Shown here piece by piece: positions 22,813 through 37,039 of a DNA stretch of 64,000 bases. Location of the stretch: assembly GCA_016800925.1 (NCBI GenBank), contig JABCPU010000069.1:62001-126000 (forward strand), read 5' to 3'. Each line of letters opens with the position of its first letter. Position 1 is the stretch's first letter. Source of the stretch: Suillus spraguei (lineage: Eukaryota > Basidiomycota > Agaricomycetes > Boletales > Suillaceae). A model generated the notes under the pieces. The model saw only the letters and a program-made list of their open reading frames with translations. It had not been told where the DNA came from and made no database searches. A program made the translations under genes and the position numbers.

Positions 22813-24818
22813 ATGGGTGGTGTCGCTGCTGTCAGCGGTCAAGACGCTTCATTTGCGCATCTCATTGATGGGAGGAAGAAGTGGTACAACAACAGGCGGT
22901 AAGCGATCATTGTTGAATGCTCCTAGTTTTGACTGATGTCAATGCATGATAGACTTATCGCTCTCAATGCATGGATTATGCTCCTGTGCGTTTTTTTTGT
23001 CCTTTCTGTTATTCCTCCGCTAAACGTCTTTTTTTAGTCTCATCACTCCTCAACGAATGGGTATGACGGCAGTATGATGAATGGACTGCAGTCTCTTTCG
23101 CAGTGGGAGGCCGCCTTTGGCAATCCGTCTGGGGGTAAACTGGGTCTTTTGAACGCCATCCAGGCGAGCTTCTTTTATTCCTGCGTTGATGACCTTTCTT
23201 AATGGTTGACCATGCAGAATATTGGTGCCCTAGCAGGCTATCCATTTGCCCCTTACATGTCAGACGGCATAGGACGCCGTAAGACAGTATTCTTTGGTGC
23301 AACAATTATGTGCGTCGCTACTGCCATACAGACTGCCTCTCAGTCCGTGGGCATGTTCATTGGTGCTCGATTCCTTATTGGTTTTGGTCTTACTTTTGCC
23401 GGTCAGTACAACCCCTTGTTATACGGGTAAACGGGTAATTAATCAACTGGGATATGTATAGCTAATGCCGCACCCATGTTGGTCACCGAGATTTCATATC
23501 CCACATACCGCGCTCCCCTGACATCGCTCTACAACTCCCTTTGGTACTCTGGTTCTATCATGTAAGTCTGATCATGCGAACCCGTCCAATAGATCTTAGA
23601 CGATATTTGATATTAGCGCTGCCTGGACAACTTACGGCACTTTCAAGATCAACAGTACATGGGCGTGGCGTCTGCCTTCTCTTCTTCAGGCTATCCCATC
23701 CATTTTGCAATTCGCTCTTATCCTGCTTGGACCTGAGTCACCCCGTTGGTTGATCAGGAATGGTCGTGAGGCTGAGGCTCTCAAGACCCTCGCCTATTAC
23801 CACGCCGATGGTAATGAGTGAGTTGCATTATTTTGTGCTCATTTCGCAACCTGAGCCATACTTTTCAGACAAGATCCTTTGGTTTTGTACGAGTTCGAAG
23901 AGATCAAAGCTGCCATTGAGTATGACCGTACTGGTTGGTCTCGTTTTACTTGTTGCGCTGTACTTTTCACATGAACGCTTCTAGTTGCTTCCAATATCGG
24001 CTGGAAGTCCCTTATTGCTACTCCTGGCAACAGGAAGCGCATGCGTATTATTGTCGCTCTTGCCTTCTTCTCTCAGTGGTCTGGGAACGGTCTTGTTTCG
24101 TTCTACCTCTCAAAGGTCTTCGACCAGATTGGTATCACCGGCTCAGGCACCCAGTTGCTTATCAACGGTATCTTACAAGTATGGAACTTAGGATGGGCCG
24201 TCTTCGCTTCTCTCATGGTCAATAAACTCGGTCGTCGCTTCTTGTTCTTGCTTTCAGCATCCCTGATGACACTCTTCTACATGGCACAAGCCATCTGCTT
24301 CGCCGAGTATGCTGAGCACGGTCACCCCGCCGCCGGACATGCTGTCATCGCCTTCATCTTCCTCTTCTACGCAGCGTATGATGTGGCGTTCACACCTCTC
24401 ATTGTCTCTTACACCGTGGAAATTCTGCCTTACAACATTCGCGCAAAGGGTTTCAACGTCTTCAACTTCGTCATTTCTCTGGCACTCATTTTCAACCAAT
24501 ATGTCAACCCAATCGCTCTGGACGCCTTATCGTGGAAGTACTATGTATGTTTGTGGACGCTACTTTTCTTTGAATTTTTTTCTCAATGGTCATGTTTAGC
24601 TCGTATATGTCTGCTGGCTCGCTGTCGAATTCGTCTTCCTGTGGTTCTTCCTCGTTGAGACTAAGAACAGGACTCTTGAAGAAACTGCAGCCCTCTTTGA
24701 TGGTGATGAAGTGCTAGAACAGATTGCCAAAAAGGCAGAGGTTGCACATGATGTGTACGAAGACGGTTCGTTAGAGAAAAATTCTTTTGGCGCCGACAAC
24801 GGGGTGTCCAGAGCCTAA
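22813..24818 (+). CDS. MFS sugar (hexose/lactose-type) transporter
   Basis: About nine exons. Family motifs: NGYDGSMMNGLQSL (TM1 end), DGIGRRKTVFFGA (loop 2-3 motif), GARFLIGFG, EISYPTYRAPLTSLYNSLWY, GPESPRWLIRNGREAEAL (PESPR signature), RIIVALAFFSQWSGNGLVSFYLS, LGRRFLFLLSA, YTVEILPYNIRAKG and ETKNRTLEE. This is the sugar-porter group with fungal lactose/hexose permease-like sequences; the substrate is not decidable here. Intron 3, after GLLNAIQ (23164-23216), starts with GC rather than GT. At the second exon junction (23040-23050) the conserved LLITS-STNGYDG needs one more base than the sequence has, unless a GTTTTT donor is used. The tail after TM12 is acidic. The start at 22813 gives MGGVAAVSGQDASFAHL. 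Confidence 0.92.
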
Positions 24819-25670
24819 TTTCTCTGAGCCCATCCACGTATTTCGGATGATACTTCCTGATATTCAGGTTTTTTTGGGAGATATTTAATCCATCAATGAC
24901 CGTAGGCAGGCTGCCTTCCGCATGTACGATAGGAGGGTATTTTTGAATTACTAAAGCGTCACTTGTGCAAATGAATTCATGTGACGTGATGCCATATGCT
25001 CACTTGTACCTAGCTTGCTGGCCAGGCTGCTCATCGATTTAAAAATACTGTATACTGTTCCCTGCAGCCACTGGCATATGGACAACGCATCAATCTCGGG
25101 GTGACCTATAAGATTGAGTTCACAGCAAGGCCTTGGGAAGCCGTTTAAAGTCACGCGAACTTGAACGTCAGAATGAGTATGTACAAGATTTCATAATATA
25201 CGACAACGTTTACTGTGACAAAAAGAAAGAAAAATCAAATACGGAATATCTGGCAGTTGCGGCGAAGCATTAGACGGAATGAGCTATGTGCATAAAAACC
25301 TATAGCACATGAAGGCCACGAGGTAGCACAATACGGAACATGATGGACAGAATATGGACAGGAAGGGCACGTGGGTGGGTTAGTCCAAATGAGTGAATAG
25401 ATGATATGTAAGAATCGTAACATGGCGAGGTGTACTTGCAATGAATTTTCCCTCCACACGCAACCCAGAAAACGTCTGTACAACAATGTAGGTCGCGCAT
25501 TCTCAGCCATCTTGTTACCATCGGTAAATCAGCCCAATGATCACCTTCACAGTATGCCTTGTCGCCAATGTAAACCGCACAATTACAACCAGCAGTGAAC
25601 AATACAGAATGATAAGAGGGAATGTCGATGACTGGAGAATGAGTGAAGGCTCAGTCGGCCCCGCCTCGCC
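24819..25670. other. Convergent 3' flanks of the transporter and PP1
   Basis: No gene seen. The end of one plus-strand and one minus-strand gene leaves about 850 bp, probably two 3' UTRs and spacer. Confidence 0.5.
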
Positions 25671-27258
<1,588 letters not shown>

Positions 27259-27729
27259 GATTTGTCTAACTGAATGTGCTCAGTACGTCGGGCTTGACTT
27301 GAAGGATAATGGTATGGGGAGAAAAAAGGGTGAAATAACCGCGAGAAGGAAGATCGTTTTGGGCGCTGTAGAGTTGGCTTTAATGCGTCTTTTTTGAATG
27401 GCTTGTGAGATTTGGAGAGGAATAGTTGTTCAGCTGATGATGGCTGCCAGAACCAGGTAAAGAAAAGGTAAAATGAGAATATCGATGAGGGAAAATACCA
27501 AGGATCCAGATAACAAGCAACCTGGATGAGCAGATCGGTGGTGGCAAGGCAAACGCCGAACTCGGCTCAAAACGGAAACAATCCGTGAGAACTCTGCATC
27601 AACATTACAACAAGAGATACCAATGCTATCGATACAACGATGCCATCTACATATTGTAACACAAGTCCACAAGTACAATACAACAAAGCAGACGCGAACA
27701 TAAACGCGTGAACAAGGTAACATTGCAAG
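27259..27729. other. PP1 promoter and 3' flank of the PH-domain gene
   Basis: 470 bp between two minus-strand genes in tandem. No additional gene was recognised. Confidence 0.5.
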
Positions 27730-30688
27730 TTATAACACCACTGCAGGGATTACTCCTACATCAGCACGAGCCCGTGTGTTCTCATTTACCGTAGGTCGTC
27801 GGTTTCTTCTCCGTCGACGTCTGTGAATACATTTGAGAAACATAAGATACTGAGCAAAACATTAATATACCTCGGGAACATCGGCCCTTTGGGCATGACA
27901 CGATGATCAAGGTCAAGTGAAATGTTCGTCCCCGCCTGGAAACCCTGCTGTACGGTCAACATCTAAACCGACTCACTCGTACACAGAACCCACCTCTATC
28001 CACTCCACAACGGAAGGCACGTCCGCTGCCTGTAAGAGAAACTGTTCTCCCTCCAGTCGCACCCTTATCACGTTCTTCCGCTTCGAGTAATCATTCCCAA
28101 GGCCGCACTCTGCGTGCTGCAGGGTATATGCACGGATCAAATCGCCTTTCCCAGGCTTTTGTATCTCGCCGCTCCGCAATTGCATCCTTGATGAAAGGAA
28201 GCTGAGGCGAGAAGGAGCTCGTGGTGTTAGAGGCGCTGTCCTCTGCGAAGTCATTTCCTGTGAGGCAGAGCTAGACACAGAATTACGACGGCTGTTCGGC
28301 TCGCTCACTGGGAGCAGCTCCATGCCCCCGTTTGTCCCAGAAGATGACATCCCCTACCTAGCGAGTGCGGCCCGCTTGATGGGCCATTGTTCCGCCACGA
28401 GGTCAAGAAGCTGGCGCCGGACAGCCTCCTATTGGCCCGCGACATAGAAGGCGTCGTGGATTGATTCGTAGCTCTTGATGATTGCGATTCACTCCGCGGC
28501 CTGTGTGGTGTAGGAGGAGGCGAACTTGACGAGGATGCAACCGGTTGGTTGACCGCTATTTTCGAAGGGGCCGCTGGGCGCTCATCCCAACTTTTCGCAG
28601 AGGGCACCGGGCTCTCGTCCACTTTCCGCACAGGTGCGTGATATCCACTACTTAAGTCACCCACACCGACACGTCTTTCCCACCACTCGCCAATGATGCC
28701 TGCCCCGCTTGCGCCAGGAGGACACTTGTACACGCGGAGCGTCGTCCCTTCAAGCTCGCAGAACATACGTCTCCATTTTCTGTCCTTTGCTTGAATACCG
28801 GGCGAGCTGAACTCCATCTTGAGCGGCATAATAGCGCTGAGATATAGCGAATTGCTATATGGTGGTAACCGCTCGCGACCTTCGTCTTCATGGAATTGGA
28901 ACGGAGGTGCACTCTTCGGCGGGCGCGGGTCAAAGGAAGGATACGGAGGTGGGTCCGACGTAGATGTGAAAGTAGGCATGGATGTGCGTCGCGTAAGCCT
29001 CCCCATTACATTGTCTATGTTATCGCTCTCGACGGATTCAATGGTGTTGACGGAAGGTGCATTCGAATGCACTGTGTCGCGCGACTTTTTGCGTTTTACT
29101 CGCAAGTCCTCCGGGACATGCTCAGGTCAATCATGCTGCGAGATGGTGCACGAGACAGACTGGGTGCATGGCTGACCTCCAGGGAAGGCTGCGCACGATA
29201 AAGCGAAGGCGTAGGTGTTATGTGCCGCCAAATATTGATAGACTCTCCAAAAGATGTTTTCGGAGAGAAAGTTTTAGGTGTAGAGGCGTCCTGCCCCGGA
29301 GTTGAGTCCGGGAGCTTCCCATGTGCCTTGGACGAGAGATGATCAACGGCATCGTTGGGAGCGGGGGTAGACTCCCCTGCTGAAGAAGGCGATGTAAAAG
29401 GTCGAGAAGAAGGACCAGCGACTGGGGGAGCCAAGTTGTCAACTTGGGTCTGGAACTCTCGCAGCGCAGAATGAAATGGAGAATGCCCTGTACCCAAACT
29501 GAGCATTTCCTCCCCATCACCGTCCTCATCACTCTGGTGCTCCAAGTCTTCATTTCTCAAACCTTCATCTCCATCACCCTGGTTGTCATCCTCTACGTCA
29601 TCGTCATCGTCATATTCGATAGCAGAGTCTGGCTCTGGATCGATATCAGGCCGTCCGTGAACACTTAATGATGGCACATGTCGGAGACGTACAACTGGCC
29701 GCAAAGCAGTGTCTGGAGCAGGGATAGGCACAGGTAAAGTCGGAAGATTCAAGATTGGCATACGGTGCCTTGAAATAATGGAAGGAGAAAGACGGAGGCC
29801 ACGTCCGGTAGCAACGCGGAATGGAGGTGGTAACGTCGTCGTCGGCTGTGTCTCGGGCGAGCTACGACCCTGAATACTGGACGAGGGTAGAGATTGTGTG
29901 GCAGGGGAGACCAAAATAGCGGATGCGAAAGGCGTTTGAGCGGGTTCTGGAACTTCTGGTTCTACACATTTGTTGGTTATGTCCAGCGATTGGTTTAAAG
30001 GAACGAATCCCTCCGTTTGTCGTGAAGTTTGTGATCTGTCCGACTGCATCATCGAGTCGTCCGGCACAGGGGATGTATCTCGCAAGACCCTGATATCTTG
30101 CACGTTACTCAGGGTCGCTGATTGTAGCAACCCATCATTTGGTGCACGTGTAAGACAGTCGCTGGAGGGGCCTGGCCACAAAAAGAATGGCGCTGGAGCA
30201 AGGACATTTTTCCCATCACTATGAGGCTGATGAGAAAGATTCTTTGAGACCTTGATTTCTCGTAGAAATAAGGGGGCGGGACCATGTCCCGCAAACACCG
30301 GGCTCGCAGAGGATTGTGTAATACTGTCCCAAGCGGAGTAACGCCTTGATTGGCGGGTGGGGCTATTGCTAGACGATGAATCATCCGTGTCCGTCGGATT
30401 AAAAGCATCATCCAGTTGCAAGCCTGTAAGTCTAGGAGTGGATATGTCTGATTTGCGGGGAGCGTCAGGTGGTATGTGTGAGCGGTTGGTGTCTGGGACG
30501 GCTAAAATGATGGACATGTTATCTTTTGAGCGGCTGCCTCCCAAGCGCGAACGCCAGTTCAGTTTCTTGAGAAGCTGTGCTGCACGAGCCTAAAACATTG
30601 GTGGCCTAATTGATATCTCAACCAGTATGAGACAAAGGTGAGATCATACCTGGAACGCTGTTGCAGGTTTCAGACGAGACTGGTCCAT
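27730..30688 (-). CDS. Large disordered PH-domain protein
   Basis: The start MDQSRLKPATAFQ (30688-30650) splices to ARAAQLLKKLNWRS at 30589. About 550 Ser/Pro-rich residues follow, with an acidic run (IEYDDDDDVEDDNQGDGDE, about 29570-29640). A pleckstrin-homology domain begins near 28850 (PLKMEFSSPGIQAKDRKWRR, MFCELEGTTLRVYKCPPG). After a Ser/Pro insertion of about 130 residues the same fold resumes (GDLIRAYTLQHAECGLGNDY, VIRVRLEGEQFLLQA, VVEWIEAGTNISLDLD) and ends MPKGPMFPRRRRRR. Frame changes near 29100 and 28340 are resolved by 56-nt (GTCAGC to CTGAG) and 50-nt (GTAGGG to CCCAG) introns. It is a basidiomycete family with unknown role; membrane or phosphoinositide contact is inferred from the PH fold. 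Confidence 0.85.
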
Positions 30689-33670
30689 CGTGGGGACTGA
30701 TAGGCAGTGGGCGCTACTTATCTCTCGTTGCGATAGGTGTCGGACCTCGCAGGCTTGTCTAGAATTAAGTAACTAGCGAATACGAAGCAACGAGTCGAGT
30801 TTGGCCAGCTGTCAGGTGCAGATTACACTTTGGTGAGTGATACTGGTAGTTAAACAAGAAATAGATCGTTGAGACTTACACGAAATTATTTGATGGAGAC
30901 TGCAGTCAATGGAAAGAAATGTGTATGATTGAGTATGGTAGTATACTACCAGTCTAGTTAGTGTGTGACATGTCGGCAAGTTCGGCATGTATATCTAAAC
31001 TTATGACAGGGATGATAACTCGTGCTCGGACTTCTTGTCTTTTATGTATCAATGCTATACTTTCGGGGGTAGTAAGCCTTACACGCCTCATGTTCTGTCT
31101 CGATATTTGCGTCCTCATCGTCAAGCTCATAAGTTTGTGGCACCTTTACCTCGACGTAAAGCACGGATCATGGAATAGTTAATGGGGTTAGGTCTTCAGG
31201 ACACACCGAGTCAATTGACGCTTAACCCCATGATGCATAGTCCCAAACACGTTTCTTTAATTATCTACCCGAAGTTAGCCCGAAATCATAGTTAGGCGCG
31301 AGAATACGTTACCATCACCCCGCAGGTGCACGGCGTATGTTGTTGCGGCAACCGTATCGACTACGCAAAGTAAATTATTGAACCTGTGATAACAATCAGA
31401 CAAATGCCCAGAAGTAGTCAAACTATTAGTGTACCTCGGCACATGGACTTGCACCATGCCAACTTCCGAGGCGAAGGGAATATGGCGCCCGAAAGCCCAT
31501 AAGCCTCGAGGATTTCTCAGGATAGGCTGGTCACGATCTCTGTATGAGGTTCTATTAATATTTTACTATTGCCCACAGATATGTTTGAGATTCGATACTC
31601 CCAAGTGAACAGGGGATTATCACATGACCCAATGGAGTTGGTGCTTGACTTACCATTGAGAAATCTGCCCATTCCGAAACAGTCCGAACATAATCCCAAT
31701 GAACATCGCTAAGTCAAGCCTCGGGGAGAAAGATTCAGCACTCATAAAAATCAAAGGTTATCAAAGGTTGGTTGATGATTTAATGATAATAATCAAATTT
31801 TGGACATGTCTCAGGCGACGGGGTGAGCCAGCGGCAAGAGATATTGGTGTGAAGTCCATCCGACCCAAGCCTGACAGTATTTGCCGCCGTAACAGTTGTA
31901 CAAGTTCTTGGCAAGAAATAATAATAATCAGACCTTTATAGACCAATGTCCGTCAAAAGATTATATATAGACCATATCATATGCAACTAGCACTTACGAT
32001 GTATTATAGATATCCATAGCTAGAGTTATAGCCCAAACTACAGTGAGAAGTAATTGATGATGGTAATGATAGGTTGAATGATTTTGGGTAAGAGTCTGTG
32101 CCCTCGAGTCCTACTGGCATCAGCGCAGTTGAATAGTAAACCTTCAGTTCTTGATTTGGACACAATGTGTTTGTATGTATTTGGTGGTTGTAATACAAAT
32201 TTGAAATGTGAAACCCATAACCTTAACCACGACAGTCACAGTCACGCTTCGTAAAGTAGAAGTCTCGGACGCTGAGCTAGTGCGTTCTGTTTGTTCTCAA
32301 AGCTTCTCAGGTCTTGTGGTACCCCAGTTAGCGGCCTCATTAGTAGGGTCAACGATAATTTCCTGCCCTGCAGGCTTCTCGTTTTACCCTCGCGAAATAT
32401 GAGCCTGACTTTTGACCGATGTGAACTTTATCATATCTACAAGGTATAGTACGATTCATGCTGGACTAGCTGACAAGGCCAATTTCCCTCATCAGTAAGA
32501 TAGGCTCGAACGGATCTTATGACGCTCGCCGTCCAAGGTGAGGACAATTCTTGCGCCCATCTCTTTGTAGACATTGACATTTCGTTGACACTCTGAGAAT
32601 GAGTTATTTCAGCAACTGCCAGTATTTTCTGTTGCTAAAAACGCCAGACAACAATATTTCCATGCATAGAGAGTGGCCAGCTGGTTACACGGCGAACATA
32701 TCTCATTTTTGGTGGGCATATCGACTTTTCAACCGTACCCTAGACTAAATATTCCACAGCTGCTTTCATATCGATAAACCGGATCTCATTTTCCTAGACT
32801 CTGGCCATGCCTGGAAACCGCTCACATACCAGTATTCGCAAAACAATGGGTGACTATGTCTGCCCATATCTCGTCCATTGCCGTTACAGGATCCTGCACT
32901 CGATCTGCAAGTCGTATATGGGAGTGCAGTTGGTCGAATCCCTACATCGTTGAGCCAGTTCATATTTAATGACCAGGGCTGCTAATCACAAAGAATCAAC
33001 ACGTCAATTTGAATACAATGATAATGATGTAGTGGTACTGCATCATGCGACCACGATATTGTCAATCAATAGTCATGTACTGGAAAAGGTGACAGACCCA
33101 TGACGTTGCAGCTCGGTGCCAATATTTATGCATAGCCTATGAGCGTCAAACAGGACAGAAACGAATAAAATGAAACGTAGGAGACGAGTGCCTCTAGCAG
33201 ACACTAACTTACTAAGGAGGTGGTCAGACTTGAATTTGAATCATGACATTGTAATACTGAACTTCGTGGATTCATTGGGCTAGTTCAATCCCGAGACTTA
33301 TTAGGCACGTTGTGTTACTGTAGCTACTGTTTTCGCTGTTCTCTCAGGCTCTGATCACTCCTCTCTTTCTTCGTAGAATTTATTTTGTTTTATTTATTTA
33401 TTTTTGGACTGAACCACGCATTTCAGAAAATGAGCTGATACACAAATAGAAGAATACCTGCCGTCACCGGTCGGTACTTGAACGTTCTAAACTTTATAAG
33501 ACTTCTCTCATCCCGAATCCCTACCAGTTGGCAGCTACTCAGTCCATTCCCTTCATAACTTTATTCTAACACACCTCCAAGTAAGTCTTAATACCATCTC
33601 TTGTCACAAAAGCTCATTACTTGAATACTGAAAACGTTTGATATTCACACAACTTTTTCTTGCAGACAAC
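30689..33670. other. 3-kb region between the PH gene and ERG6
   Basis: Divergent promoters at each end. It contains one copy of a diverged repeat (32153-32380) also present at 51452-51730. Short open frames on both strands carry no motif I recognise. A TATA-like TTTATAAG at about 33492 lies upstream of ERG6. Confidence 0.5.
32153..32380 (+). repeat. Diverged dispersed repeat, copy 1
   Basis: Shares ordered blocks with 51452-51730 in the same orientation: GATTT-GAC then GTATGTATTT-GTGG-TGTAAT, GAAACC then CCTTAACCACGA-AG, a TTGT block, AGGTCTTGTG, and CCCTGCAGG at the end. Indels between blocks show long divergence. There are no open frames or clear terminal repeats. Confidence 0.6.
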
Positions 33671-34937
33671 ATGACTTTAACTCAGTATTCCGACGGACGC
33701 CAAGAGACGCGTGTTGAGAACTATACCAAGTTCTGGCAAAAGGATCTCGGTAAGGAGGGTGAAGCGGACAATCAAAACCGTGTTGAGAGCTACACCGACG
33801 TCGTAAACGGTATGACCTCATAATTTTCGTTGTGAATACTTTTAGTGACAGAAGATGCAGGCTACTACGATGGTGCGACGGAGTTGTACGAGTATGGGTG
33901 GGCGCAGTCCTTCCACTTCTCGCGGTTCTATAAAGGCGAGGCTTTCGCTGCCTCTTTGGCCCGCCACGAACACTATCTCTCGGCACAAATGGGACTTCGC
34001 CCTGGCATGCGAGTACTGGACGTCGGCTGCGGTGTCGGTGGTCCTGCACGCGAGATTGCACGCTTCGCCGATGTCAATATCGTCGGCTTGAACAACAACG
34101 ATTTCCAGATTCAGCGTGCTCGGAGGTACACTAAGAAAGCTGGCCTTGAAAACCAAGTGAGCTTCGCCAAGGGTGATTTCATGAAGTTGTCAGAGCAGTT
34201 TGGCGAGAACTCCTTTGACGCCGGTGGGTACTTTTGCAAACTTTCAGAAACTGTTGAATCCTGACGACATTGGTACCAGTGTACGCCATTGAAGCCACTG
34301 TCCATGCACCTACGTGGGAGGGTGTGTATGGTGAAATCATGAAGGTTCTGAAACCCGGAGGAGTGGTATGATTAACTTCAATTTGGGCTTCAATATAATT
34401 GACATCAGTTTGTAGTTCGGTGTTTATGAATGGTGCATGACTGACACATGGAATCCATCCATCCCTGCACACAAGGAACTCGCACATGCCATTGAGTTTG
34501 GCAACGGCATCCCAGAAATGCGTCCCCAGAAGCAAGCTCGCGAAGCTATGGTCAAGGTCGGCTTCTCCATCGAGCACGAAGAGGATCTCGCCGATCGCCC
34601 TGACGAGGTTCCATGGTATTACCCACTAGAAGGCGATATATGGAAGGCCCAAACTGCTTGGGATTGCTTCACTGTTTGGCGGATGAGCTGGAGCGGAAAG
34701 CTCGTTTCCCACACTGCAATCAAGTTCATGGAGATACTTGGTCTTCTGCCCAAGGGCACATATGATGTTGGGGAATCCCTCAAGGTCGCTGCTGATGCAC
34801 TTGTGAAGGGTGGCCAGACCAAAGTGAGTTGAAGTTACATTTTTGTAGATTTCTAGCGAGGACTCACGATTTGTTTGAAGTTGTTCACGCCCATGTACCT
34901 CGCAATTTGTCGCAAGCCCGCGTTTTCTGAAAGCTAG
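33671..34937 (+). CDS. erg6: Sterol 24-C-methyltransferase (Erg6)
   Basis: Five exons (33671-33809, 33846-34223, 34280-34365, 34416-34823, 34881-34937) give 355 residues, the family length. SAM-binding motif I is [20 protein letters not shown]. Sterol-methyltransferase signatures are [81 protein letters not shown] and [12 protein letters not shown]. The enzyme moves a methyl group from SAM to C-24 of the sterol side chain in ergosterol synthesis, acting at the ER and lipid droplets. Intron 1 is only 36 nt (33810-33845). The start [10 protein letters not shown] was taken at 33671; an upstream in-frame ATG at 33638 would add 11 residues and is less likely. Confidence 0.97.
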
Positions 34938-37039
34938 GCTGGATAACCACGGCACATACATATCTATATACCCCGCCACTAATATCAAAAAATGCATAAC
35001 TTTATGGCATGCGTTGAGCACAATCTTGAACTTGAACCTGGGGTGATTGATTGTTCTCAAGCAACAAACGATTCAGTTTCCTAGACCTGCGTTGATGATA
35101 TTGTGAAAGATTCTTTGGATTTTGGGCGAAAAACTGATCAGGAACGAACCTGGACTGGTGAGTGACTAACATGTCACACATCAACGAGCGCTTATTTTTG
35201 TAAGAGCCCAGGCCATATGGTGACCCACGATATAACCAGTCATTCCAGCACGAGCAAACCTAGGTTACCCAAGGCATACATTGACGAATGGTTCATCTTT
35301 CTGCGAAACAATAATAGTGGCTCTGAGACTGTACTTGATGGCGCGTCAGAAGTGACACCAAGAAGCAAGTTCGCGCTGGGCCATGCCATTAAGTTCCTTG
35401 TCCGATTCGGTATGCCAGAGGACCTCCAGAACATCGGTGAGGCCAGAACCAAGGCTTCCGGAGGTGGGCTGTCGTCATCGACCCTATTGAAATGGATTAG
35501 TAGCGCAATTATGTTAACGCTAGCAAATACATAAGAGTACCACGGACCGAACGAGCCGAAGGCTGGCATCCAAAAAGGTCTGGATTGGTTTCATTTCGTT
35601 ACAGCCTCTGAGTCTCCTGGTATAGCACAGTGGAACATGAACTCCAATGAATGTAGCACACGCTACACAGAACGTCGTAGCTGTAGCCCAAGACTGCCAG
35701 CTCATGCACGCCACCGCAGCAGTTATAACAGTGAGATTGACACGTACCGCCATTTCAGCCTACTAACCATATGCAGTTTGATTTTCAAAGTTACCGTGAC
35801 GATACCTAGAATCTAGTTCTAAATTGTAACCGGAACCTGGAATAAGTGCTACAGCACTGTCATGGGTCATCCAGAGCTGTATCCTTTCACGTCCCTCGTC
35901 GACTGCATTGAACCCCGCAACTGAGTTAAACCGACGCTCTCAACTTGTCTCACGGACCGCTTTAACGCATGATAGCATCACTGCATAGCCATTCTCTAGT
36001 GTCGCTTCGCAAAAGCATGTGAATATGTAGCACCAATACTTGAACATGAACATGCAGGCGTCCCCGGGCCACTCGCTGGTCCTCGTGCGCTGACCATCCG
36101 TAAATCATCAGTAGGGTGTCCACCCCGGTGAATGATGAAACGGATCGCATCACTGCGGACCCAAAAGGGGTAAAGACCGCATTCAATGGACGCAAATTCA
36201 CGGCGCAGCGCTAGAGTTCAGTTTGCCAAGTTCCCGCAGTAACTGCACCAGCACGTCAGATCGCGCGTGACGCGGCCTTGGGGGGCAGACGAAGTGGAAT
36301 GGGTTGCGGATCCGATAGTTCTGTTCTGCGGTCTGTTATTGGGACCGGGTTATTGATTCGAAAATATGCAATATGAGTATGAGCAACTGCTGTCGACTAA
36401 TGAGAGCAGGTGGAATGGGATGCCGTCAAAAGACAAAGCGCTTGCGACTGGACCAGTGAGATCGCAAGACTCACTGATCAGAACGCTTTTCAAATAAGTG
36501 CCCGGCAGGGTCTGGCTCGAATGCCAGACGAGGGATTCGCTAGTGAACAAGTCTTGGAAATAATGACTTGTTGCTAGTGAGGATTACTACTTGACGCCCA
36601 ATAAGTAACTCGACCGACATGATTCTGTCATCACCTACAATTGATCAACCTATCTGCTCTCCTGCGTTTGATTCAGCGTGTGTTGGCTTGCACGGTTGGC
36701 TGACTTGCAGTGTTCAAGTGCAAATTGCAATTCAGTGCTGCGTTAGCAATACATAGGAGTCAACTGCTACCAATTGGCGTGGAGGTTATGGTCTGACGCA
36801 CTGTGTCCTGGAAACTTATAGAAGAAGAAATCAGTATCCGCAAACTTAGTATCGAAATCCCTGATTGGGAGACATTATGATTCATGTGTGTGATTGCGAT
36901 GAGAACAATGCAAAGAATGTGACATGAATGCAGTAGTTGTACAATACTGGACGGCATAGAATAAACATCCCGTAAAAACGTGTTTAAAACAAGGGGAACA
37001 CATGTGGGATGTGGTGAAAAAATCCTTCAGGGGCGAATG
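34938..37039. other. 2.1-kb region between converging ERG6 and RAD52
   Basis: Overlapping open frames lie on both strands at 35217-35534 (plus) and 35240-35569 (minus), and one on the minus strand at 35520-35753. I recognise none, and the codon pattern does not choose between strands. They may be relics. Confidence 0.4.

Noticed and set aside
29080..29160. Apparent frameshift in the PH-domain gene
   Set aside because: A 56-nt GTCAGC to CTGAG intron gives a natural in-frame join (SLE-HVPEDLRVKRKK).
35217..35753. Overlapping open frames on both strands between ERG6 and RAD52
   Set aside because: No motif recognised and no way to choose a strand; kept only as a remark.
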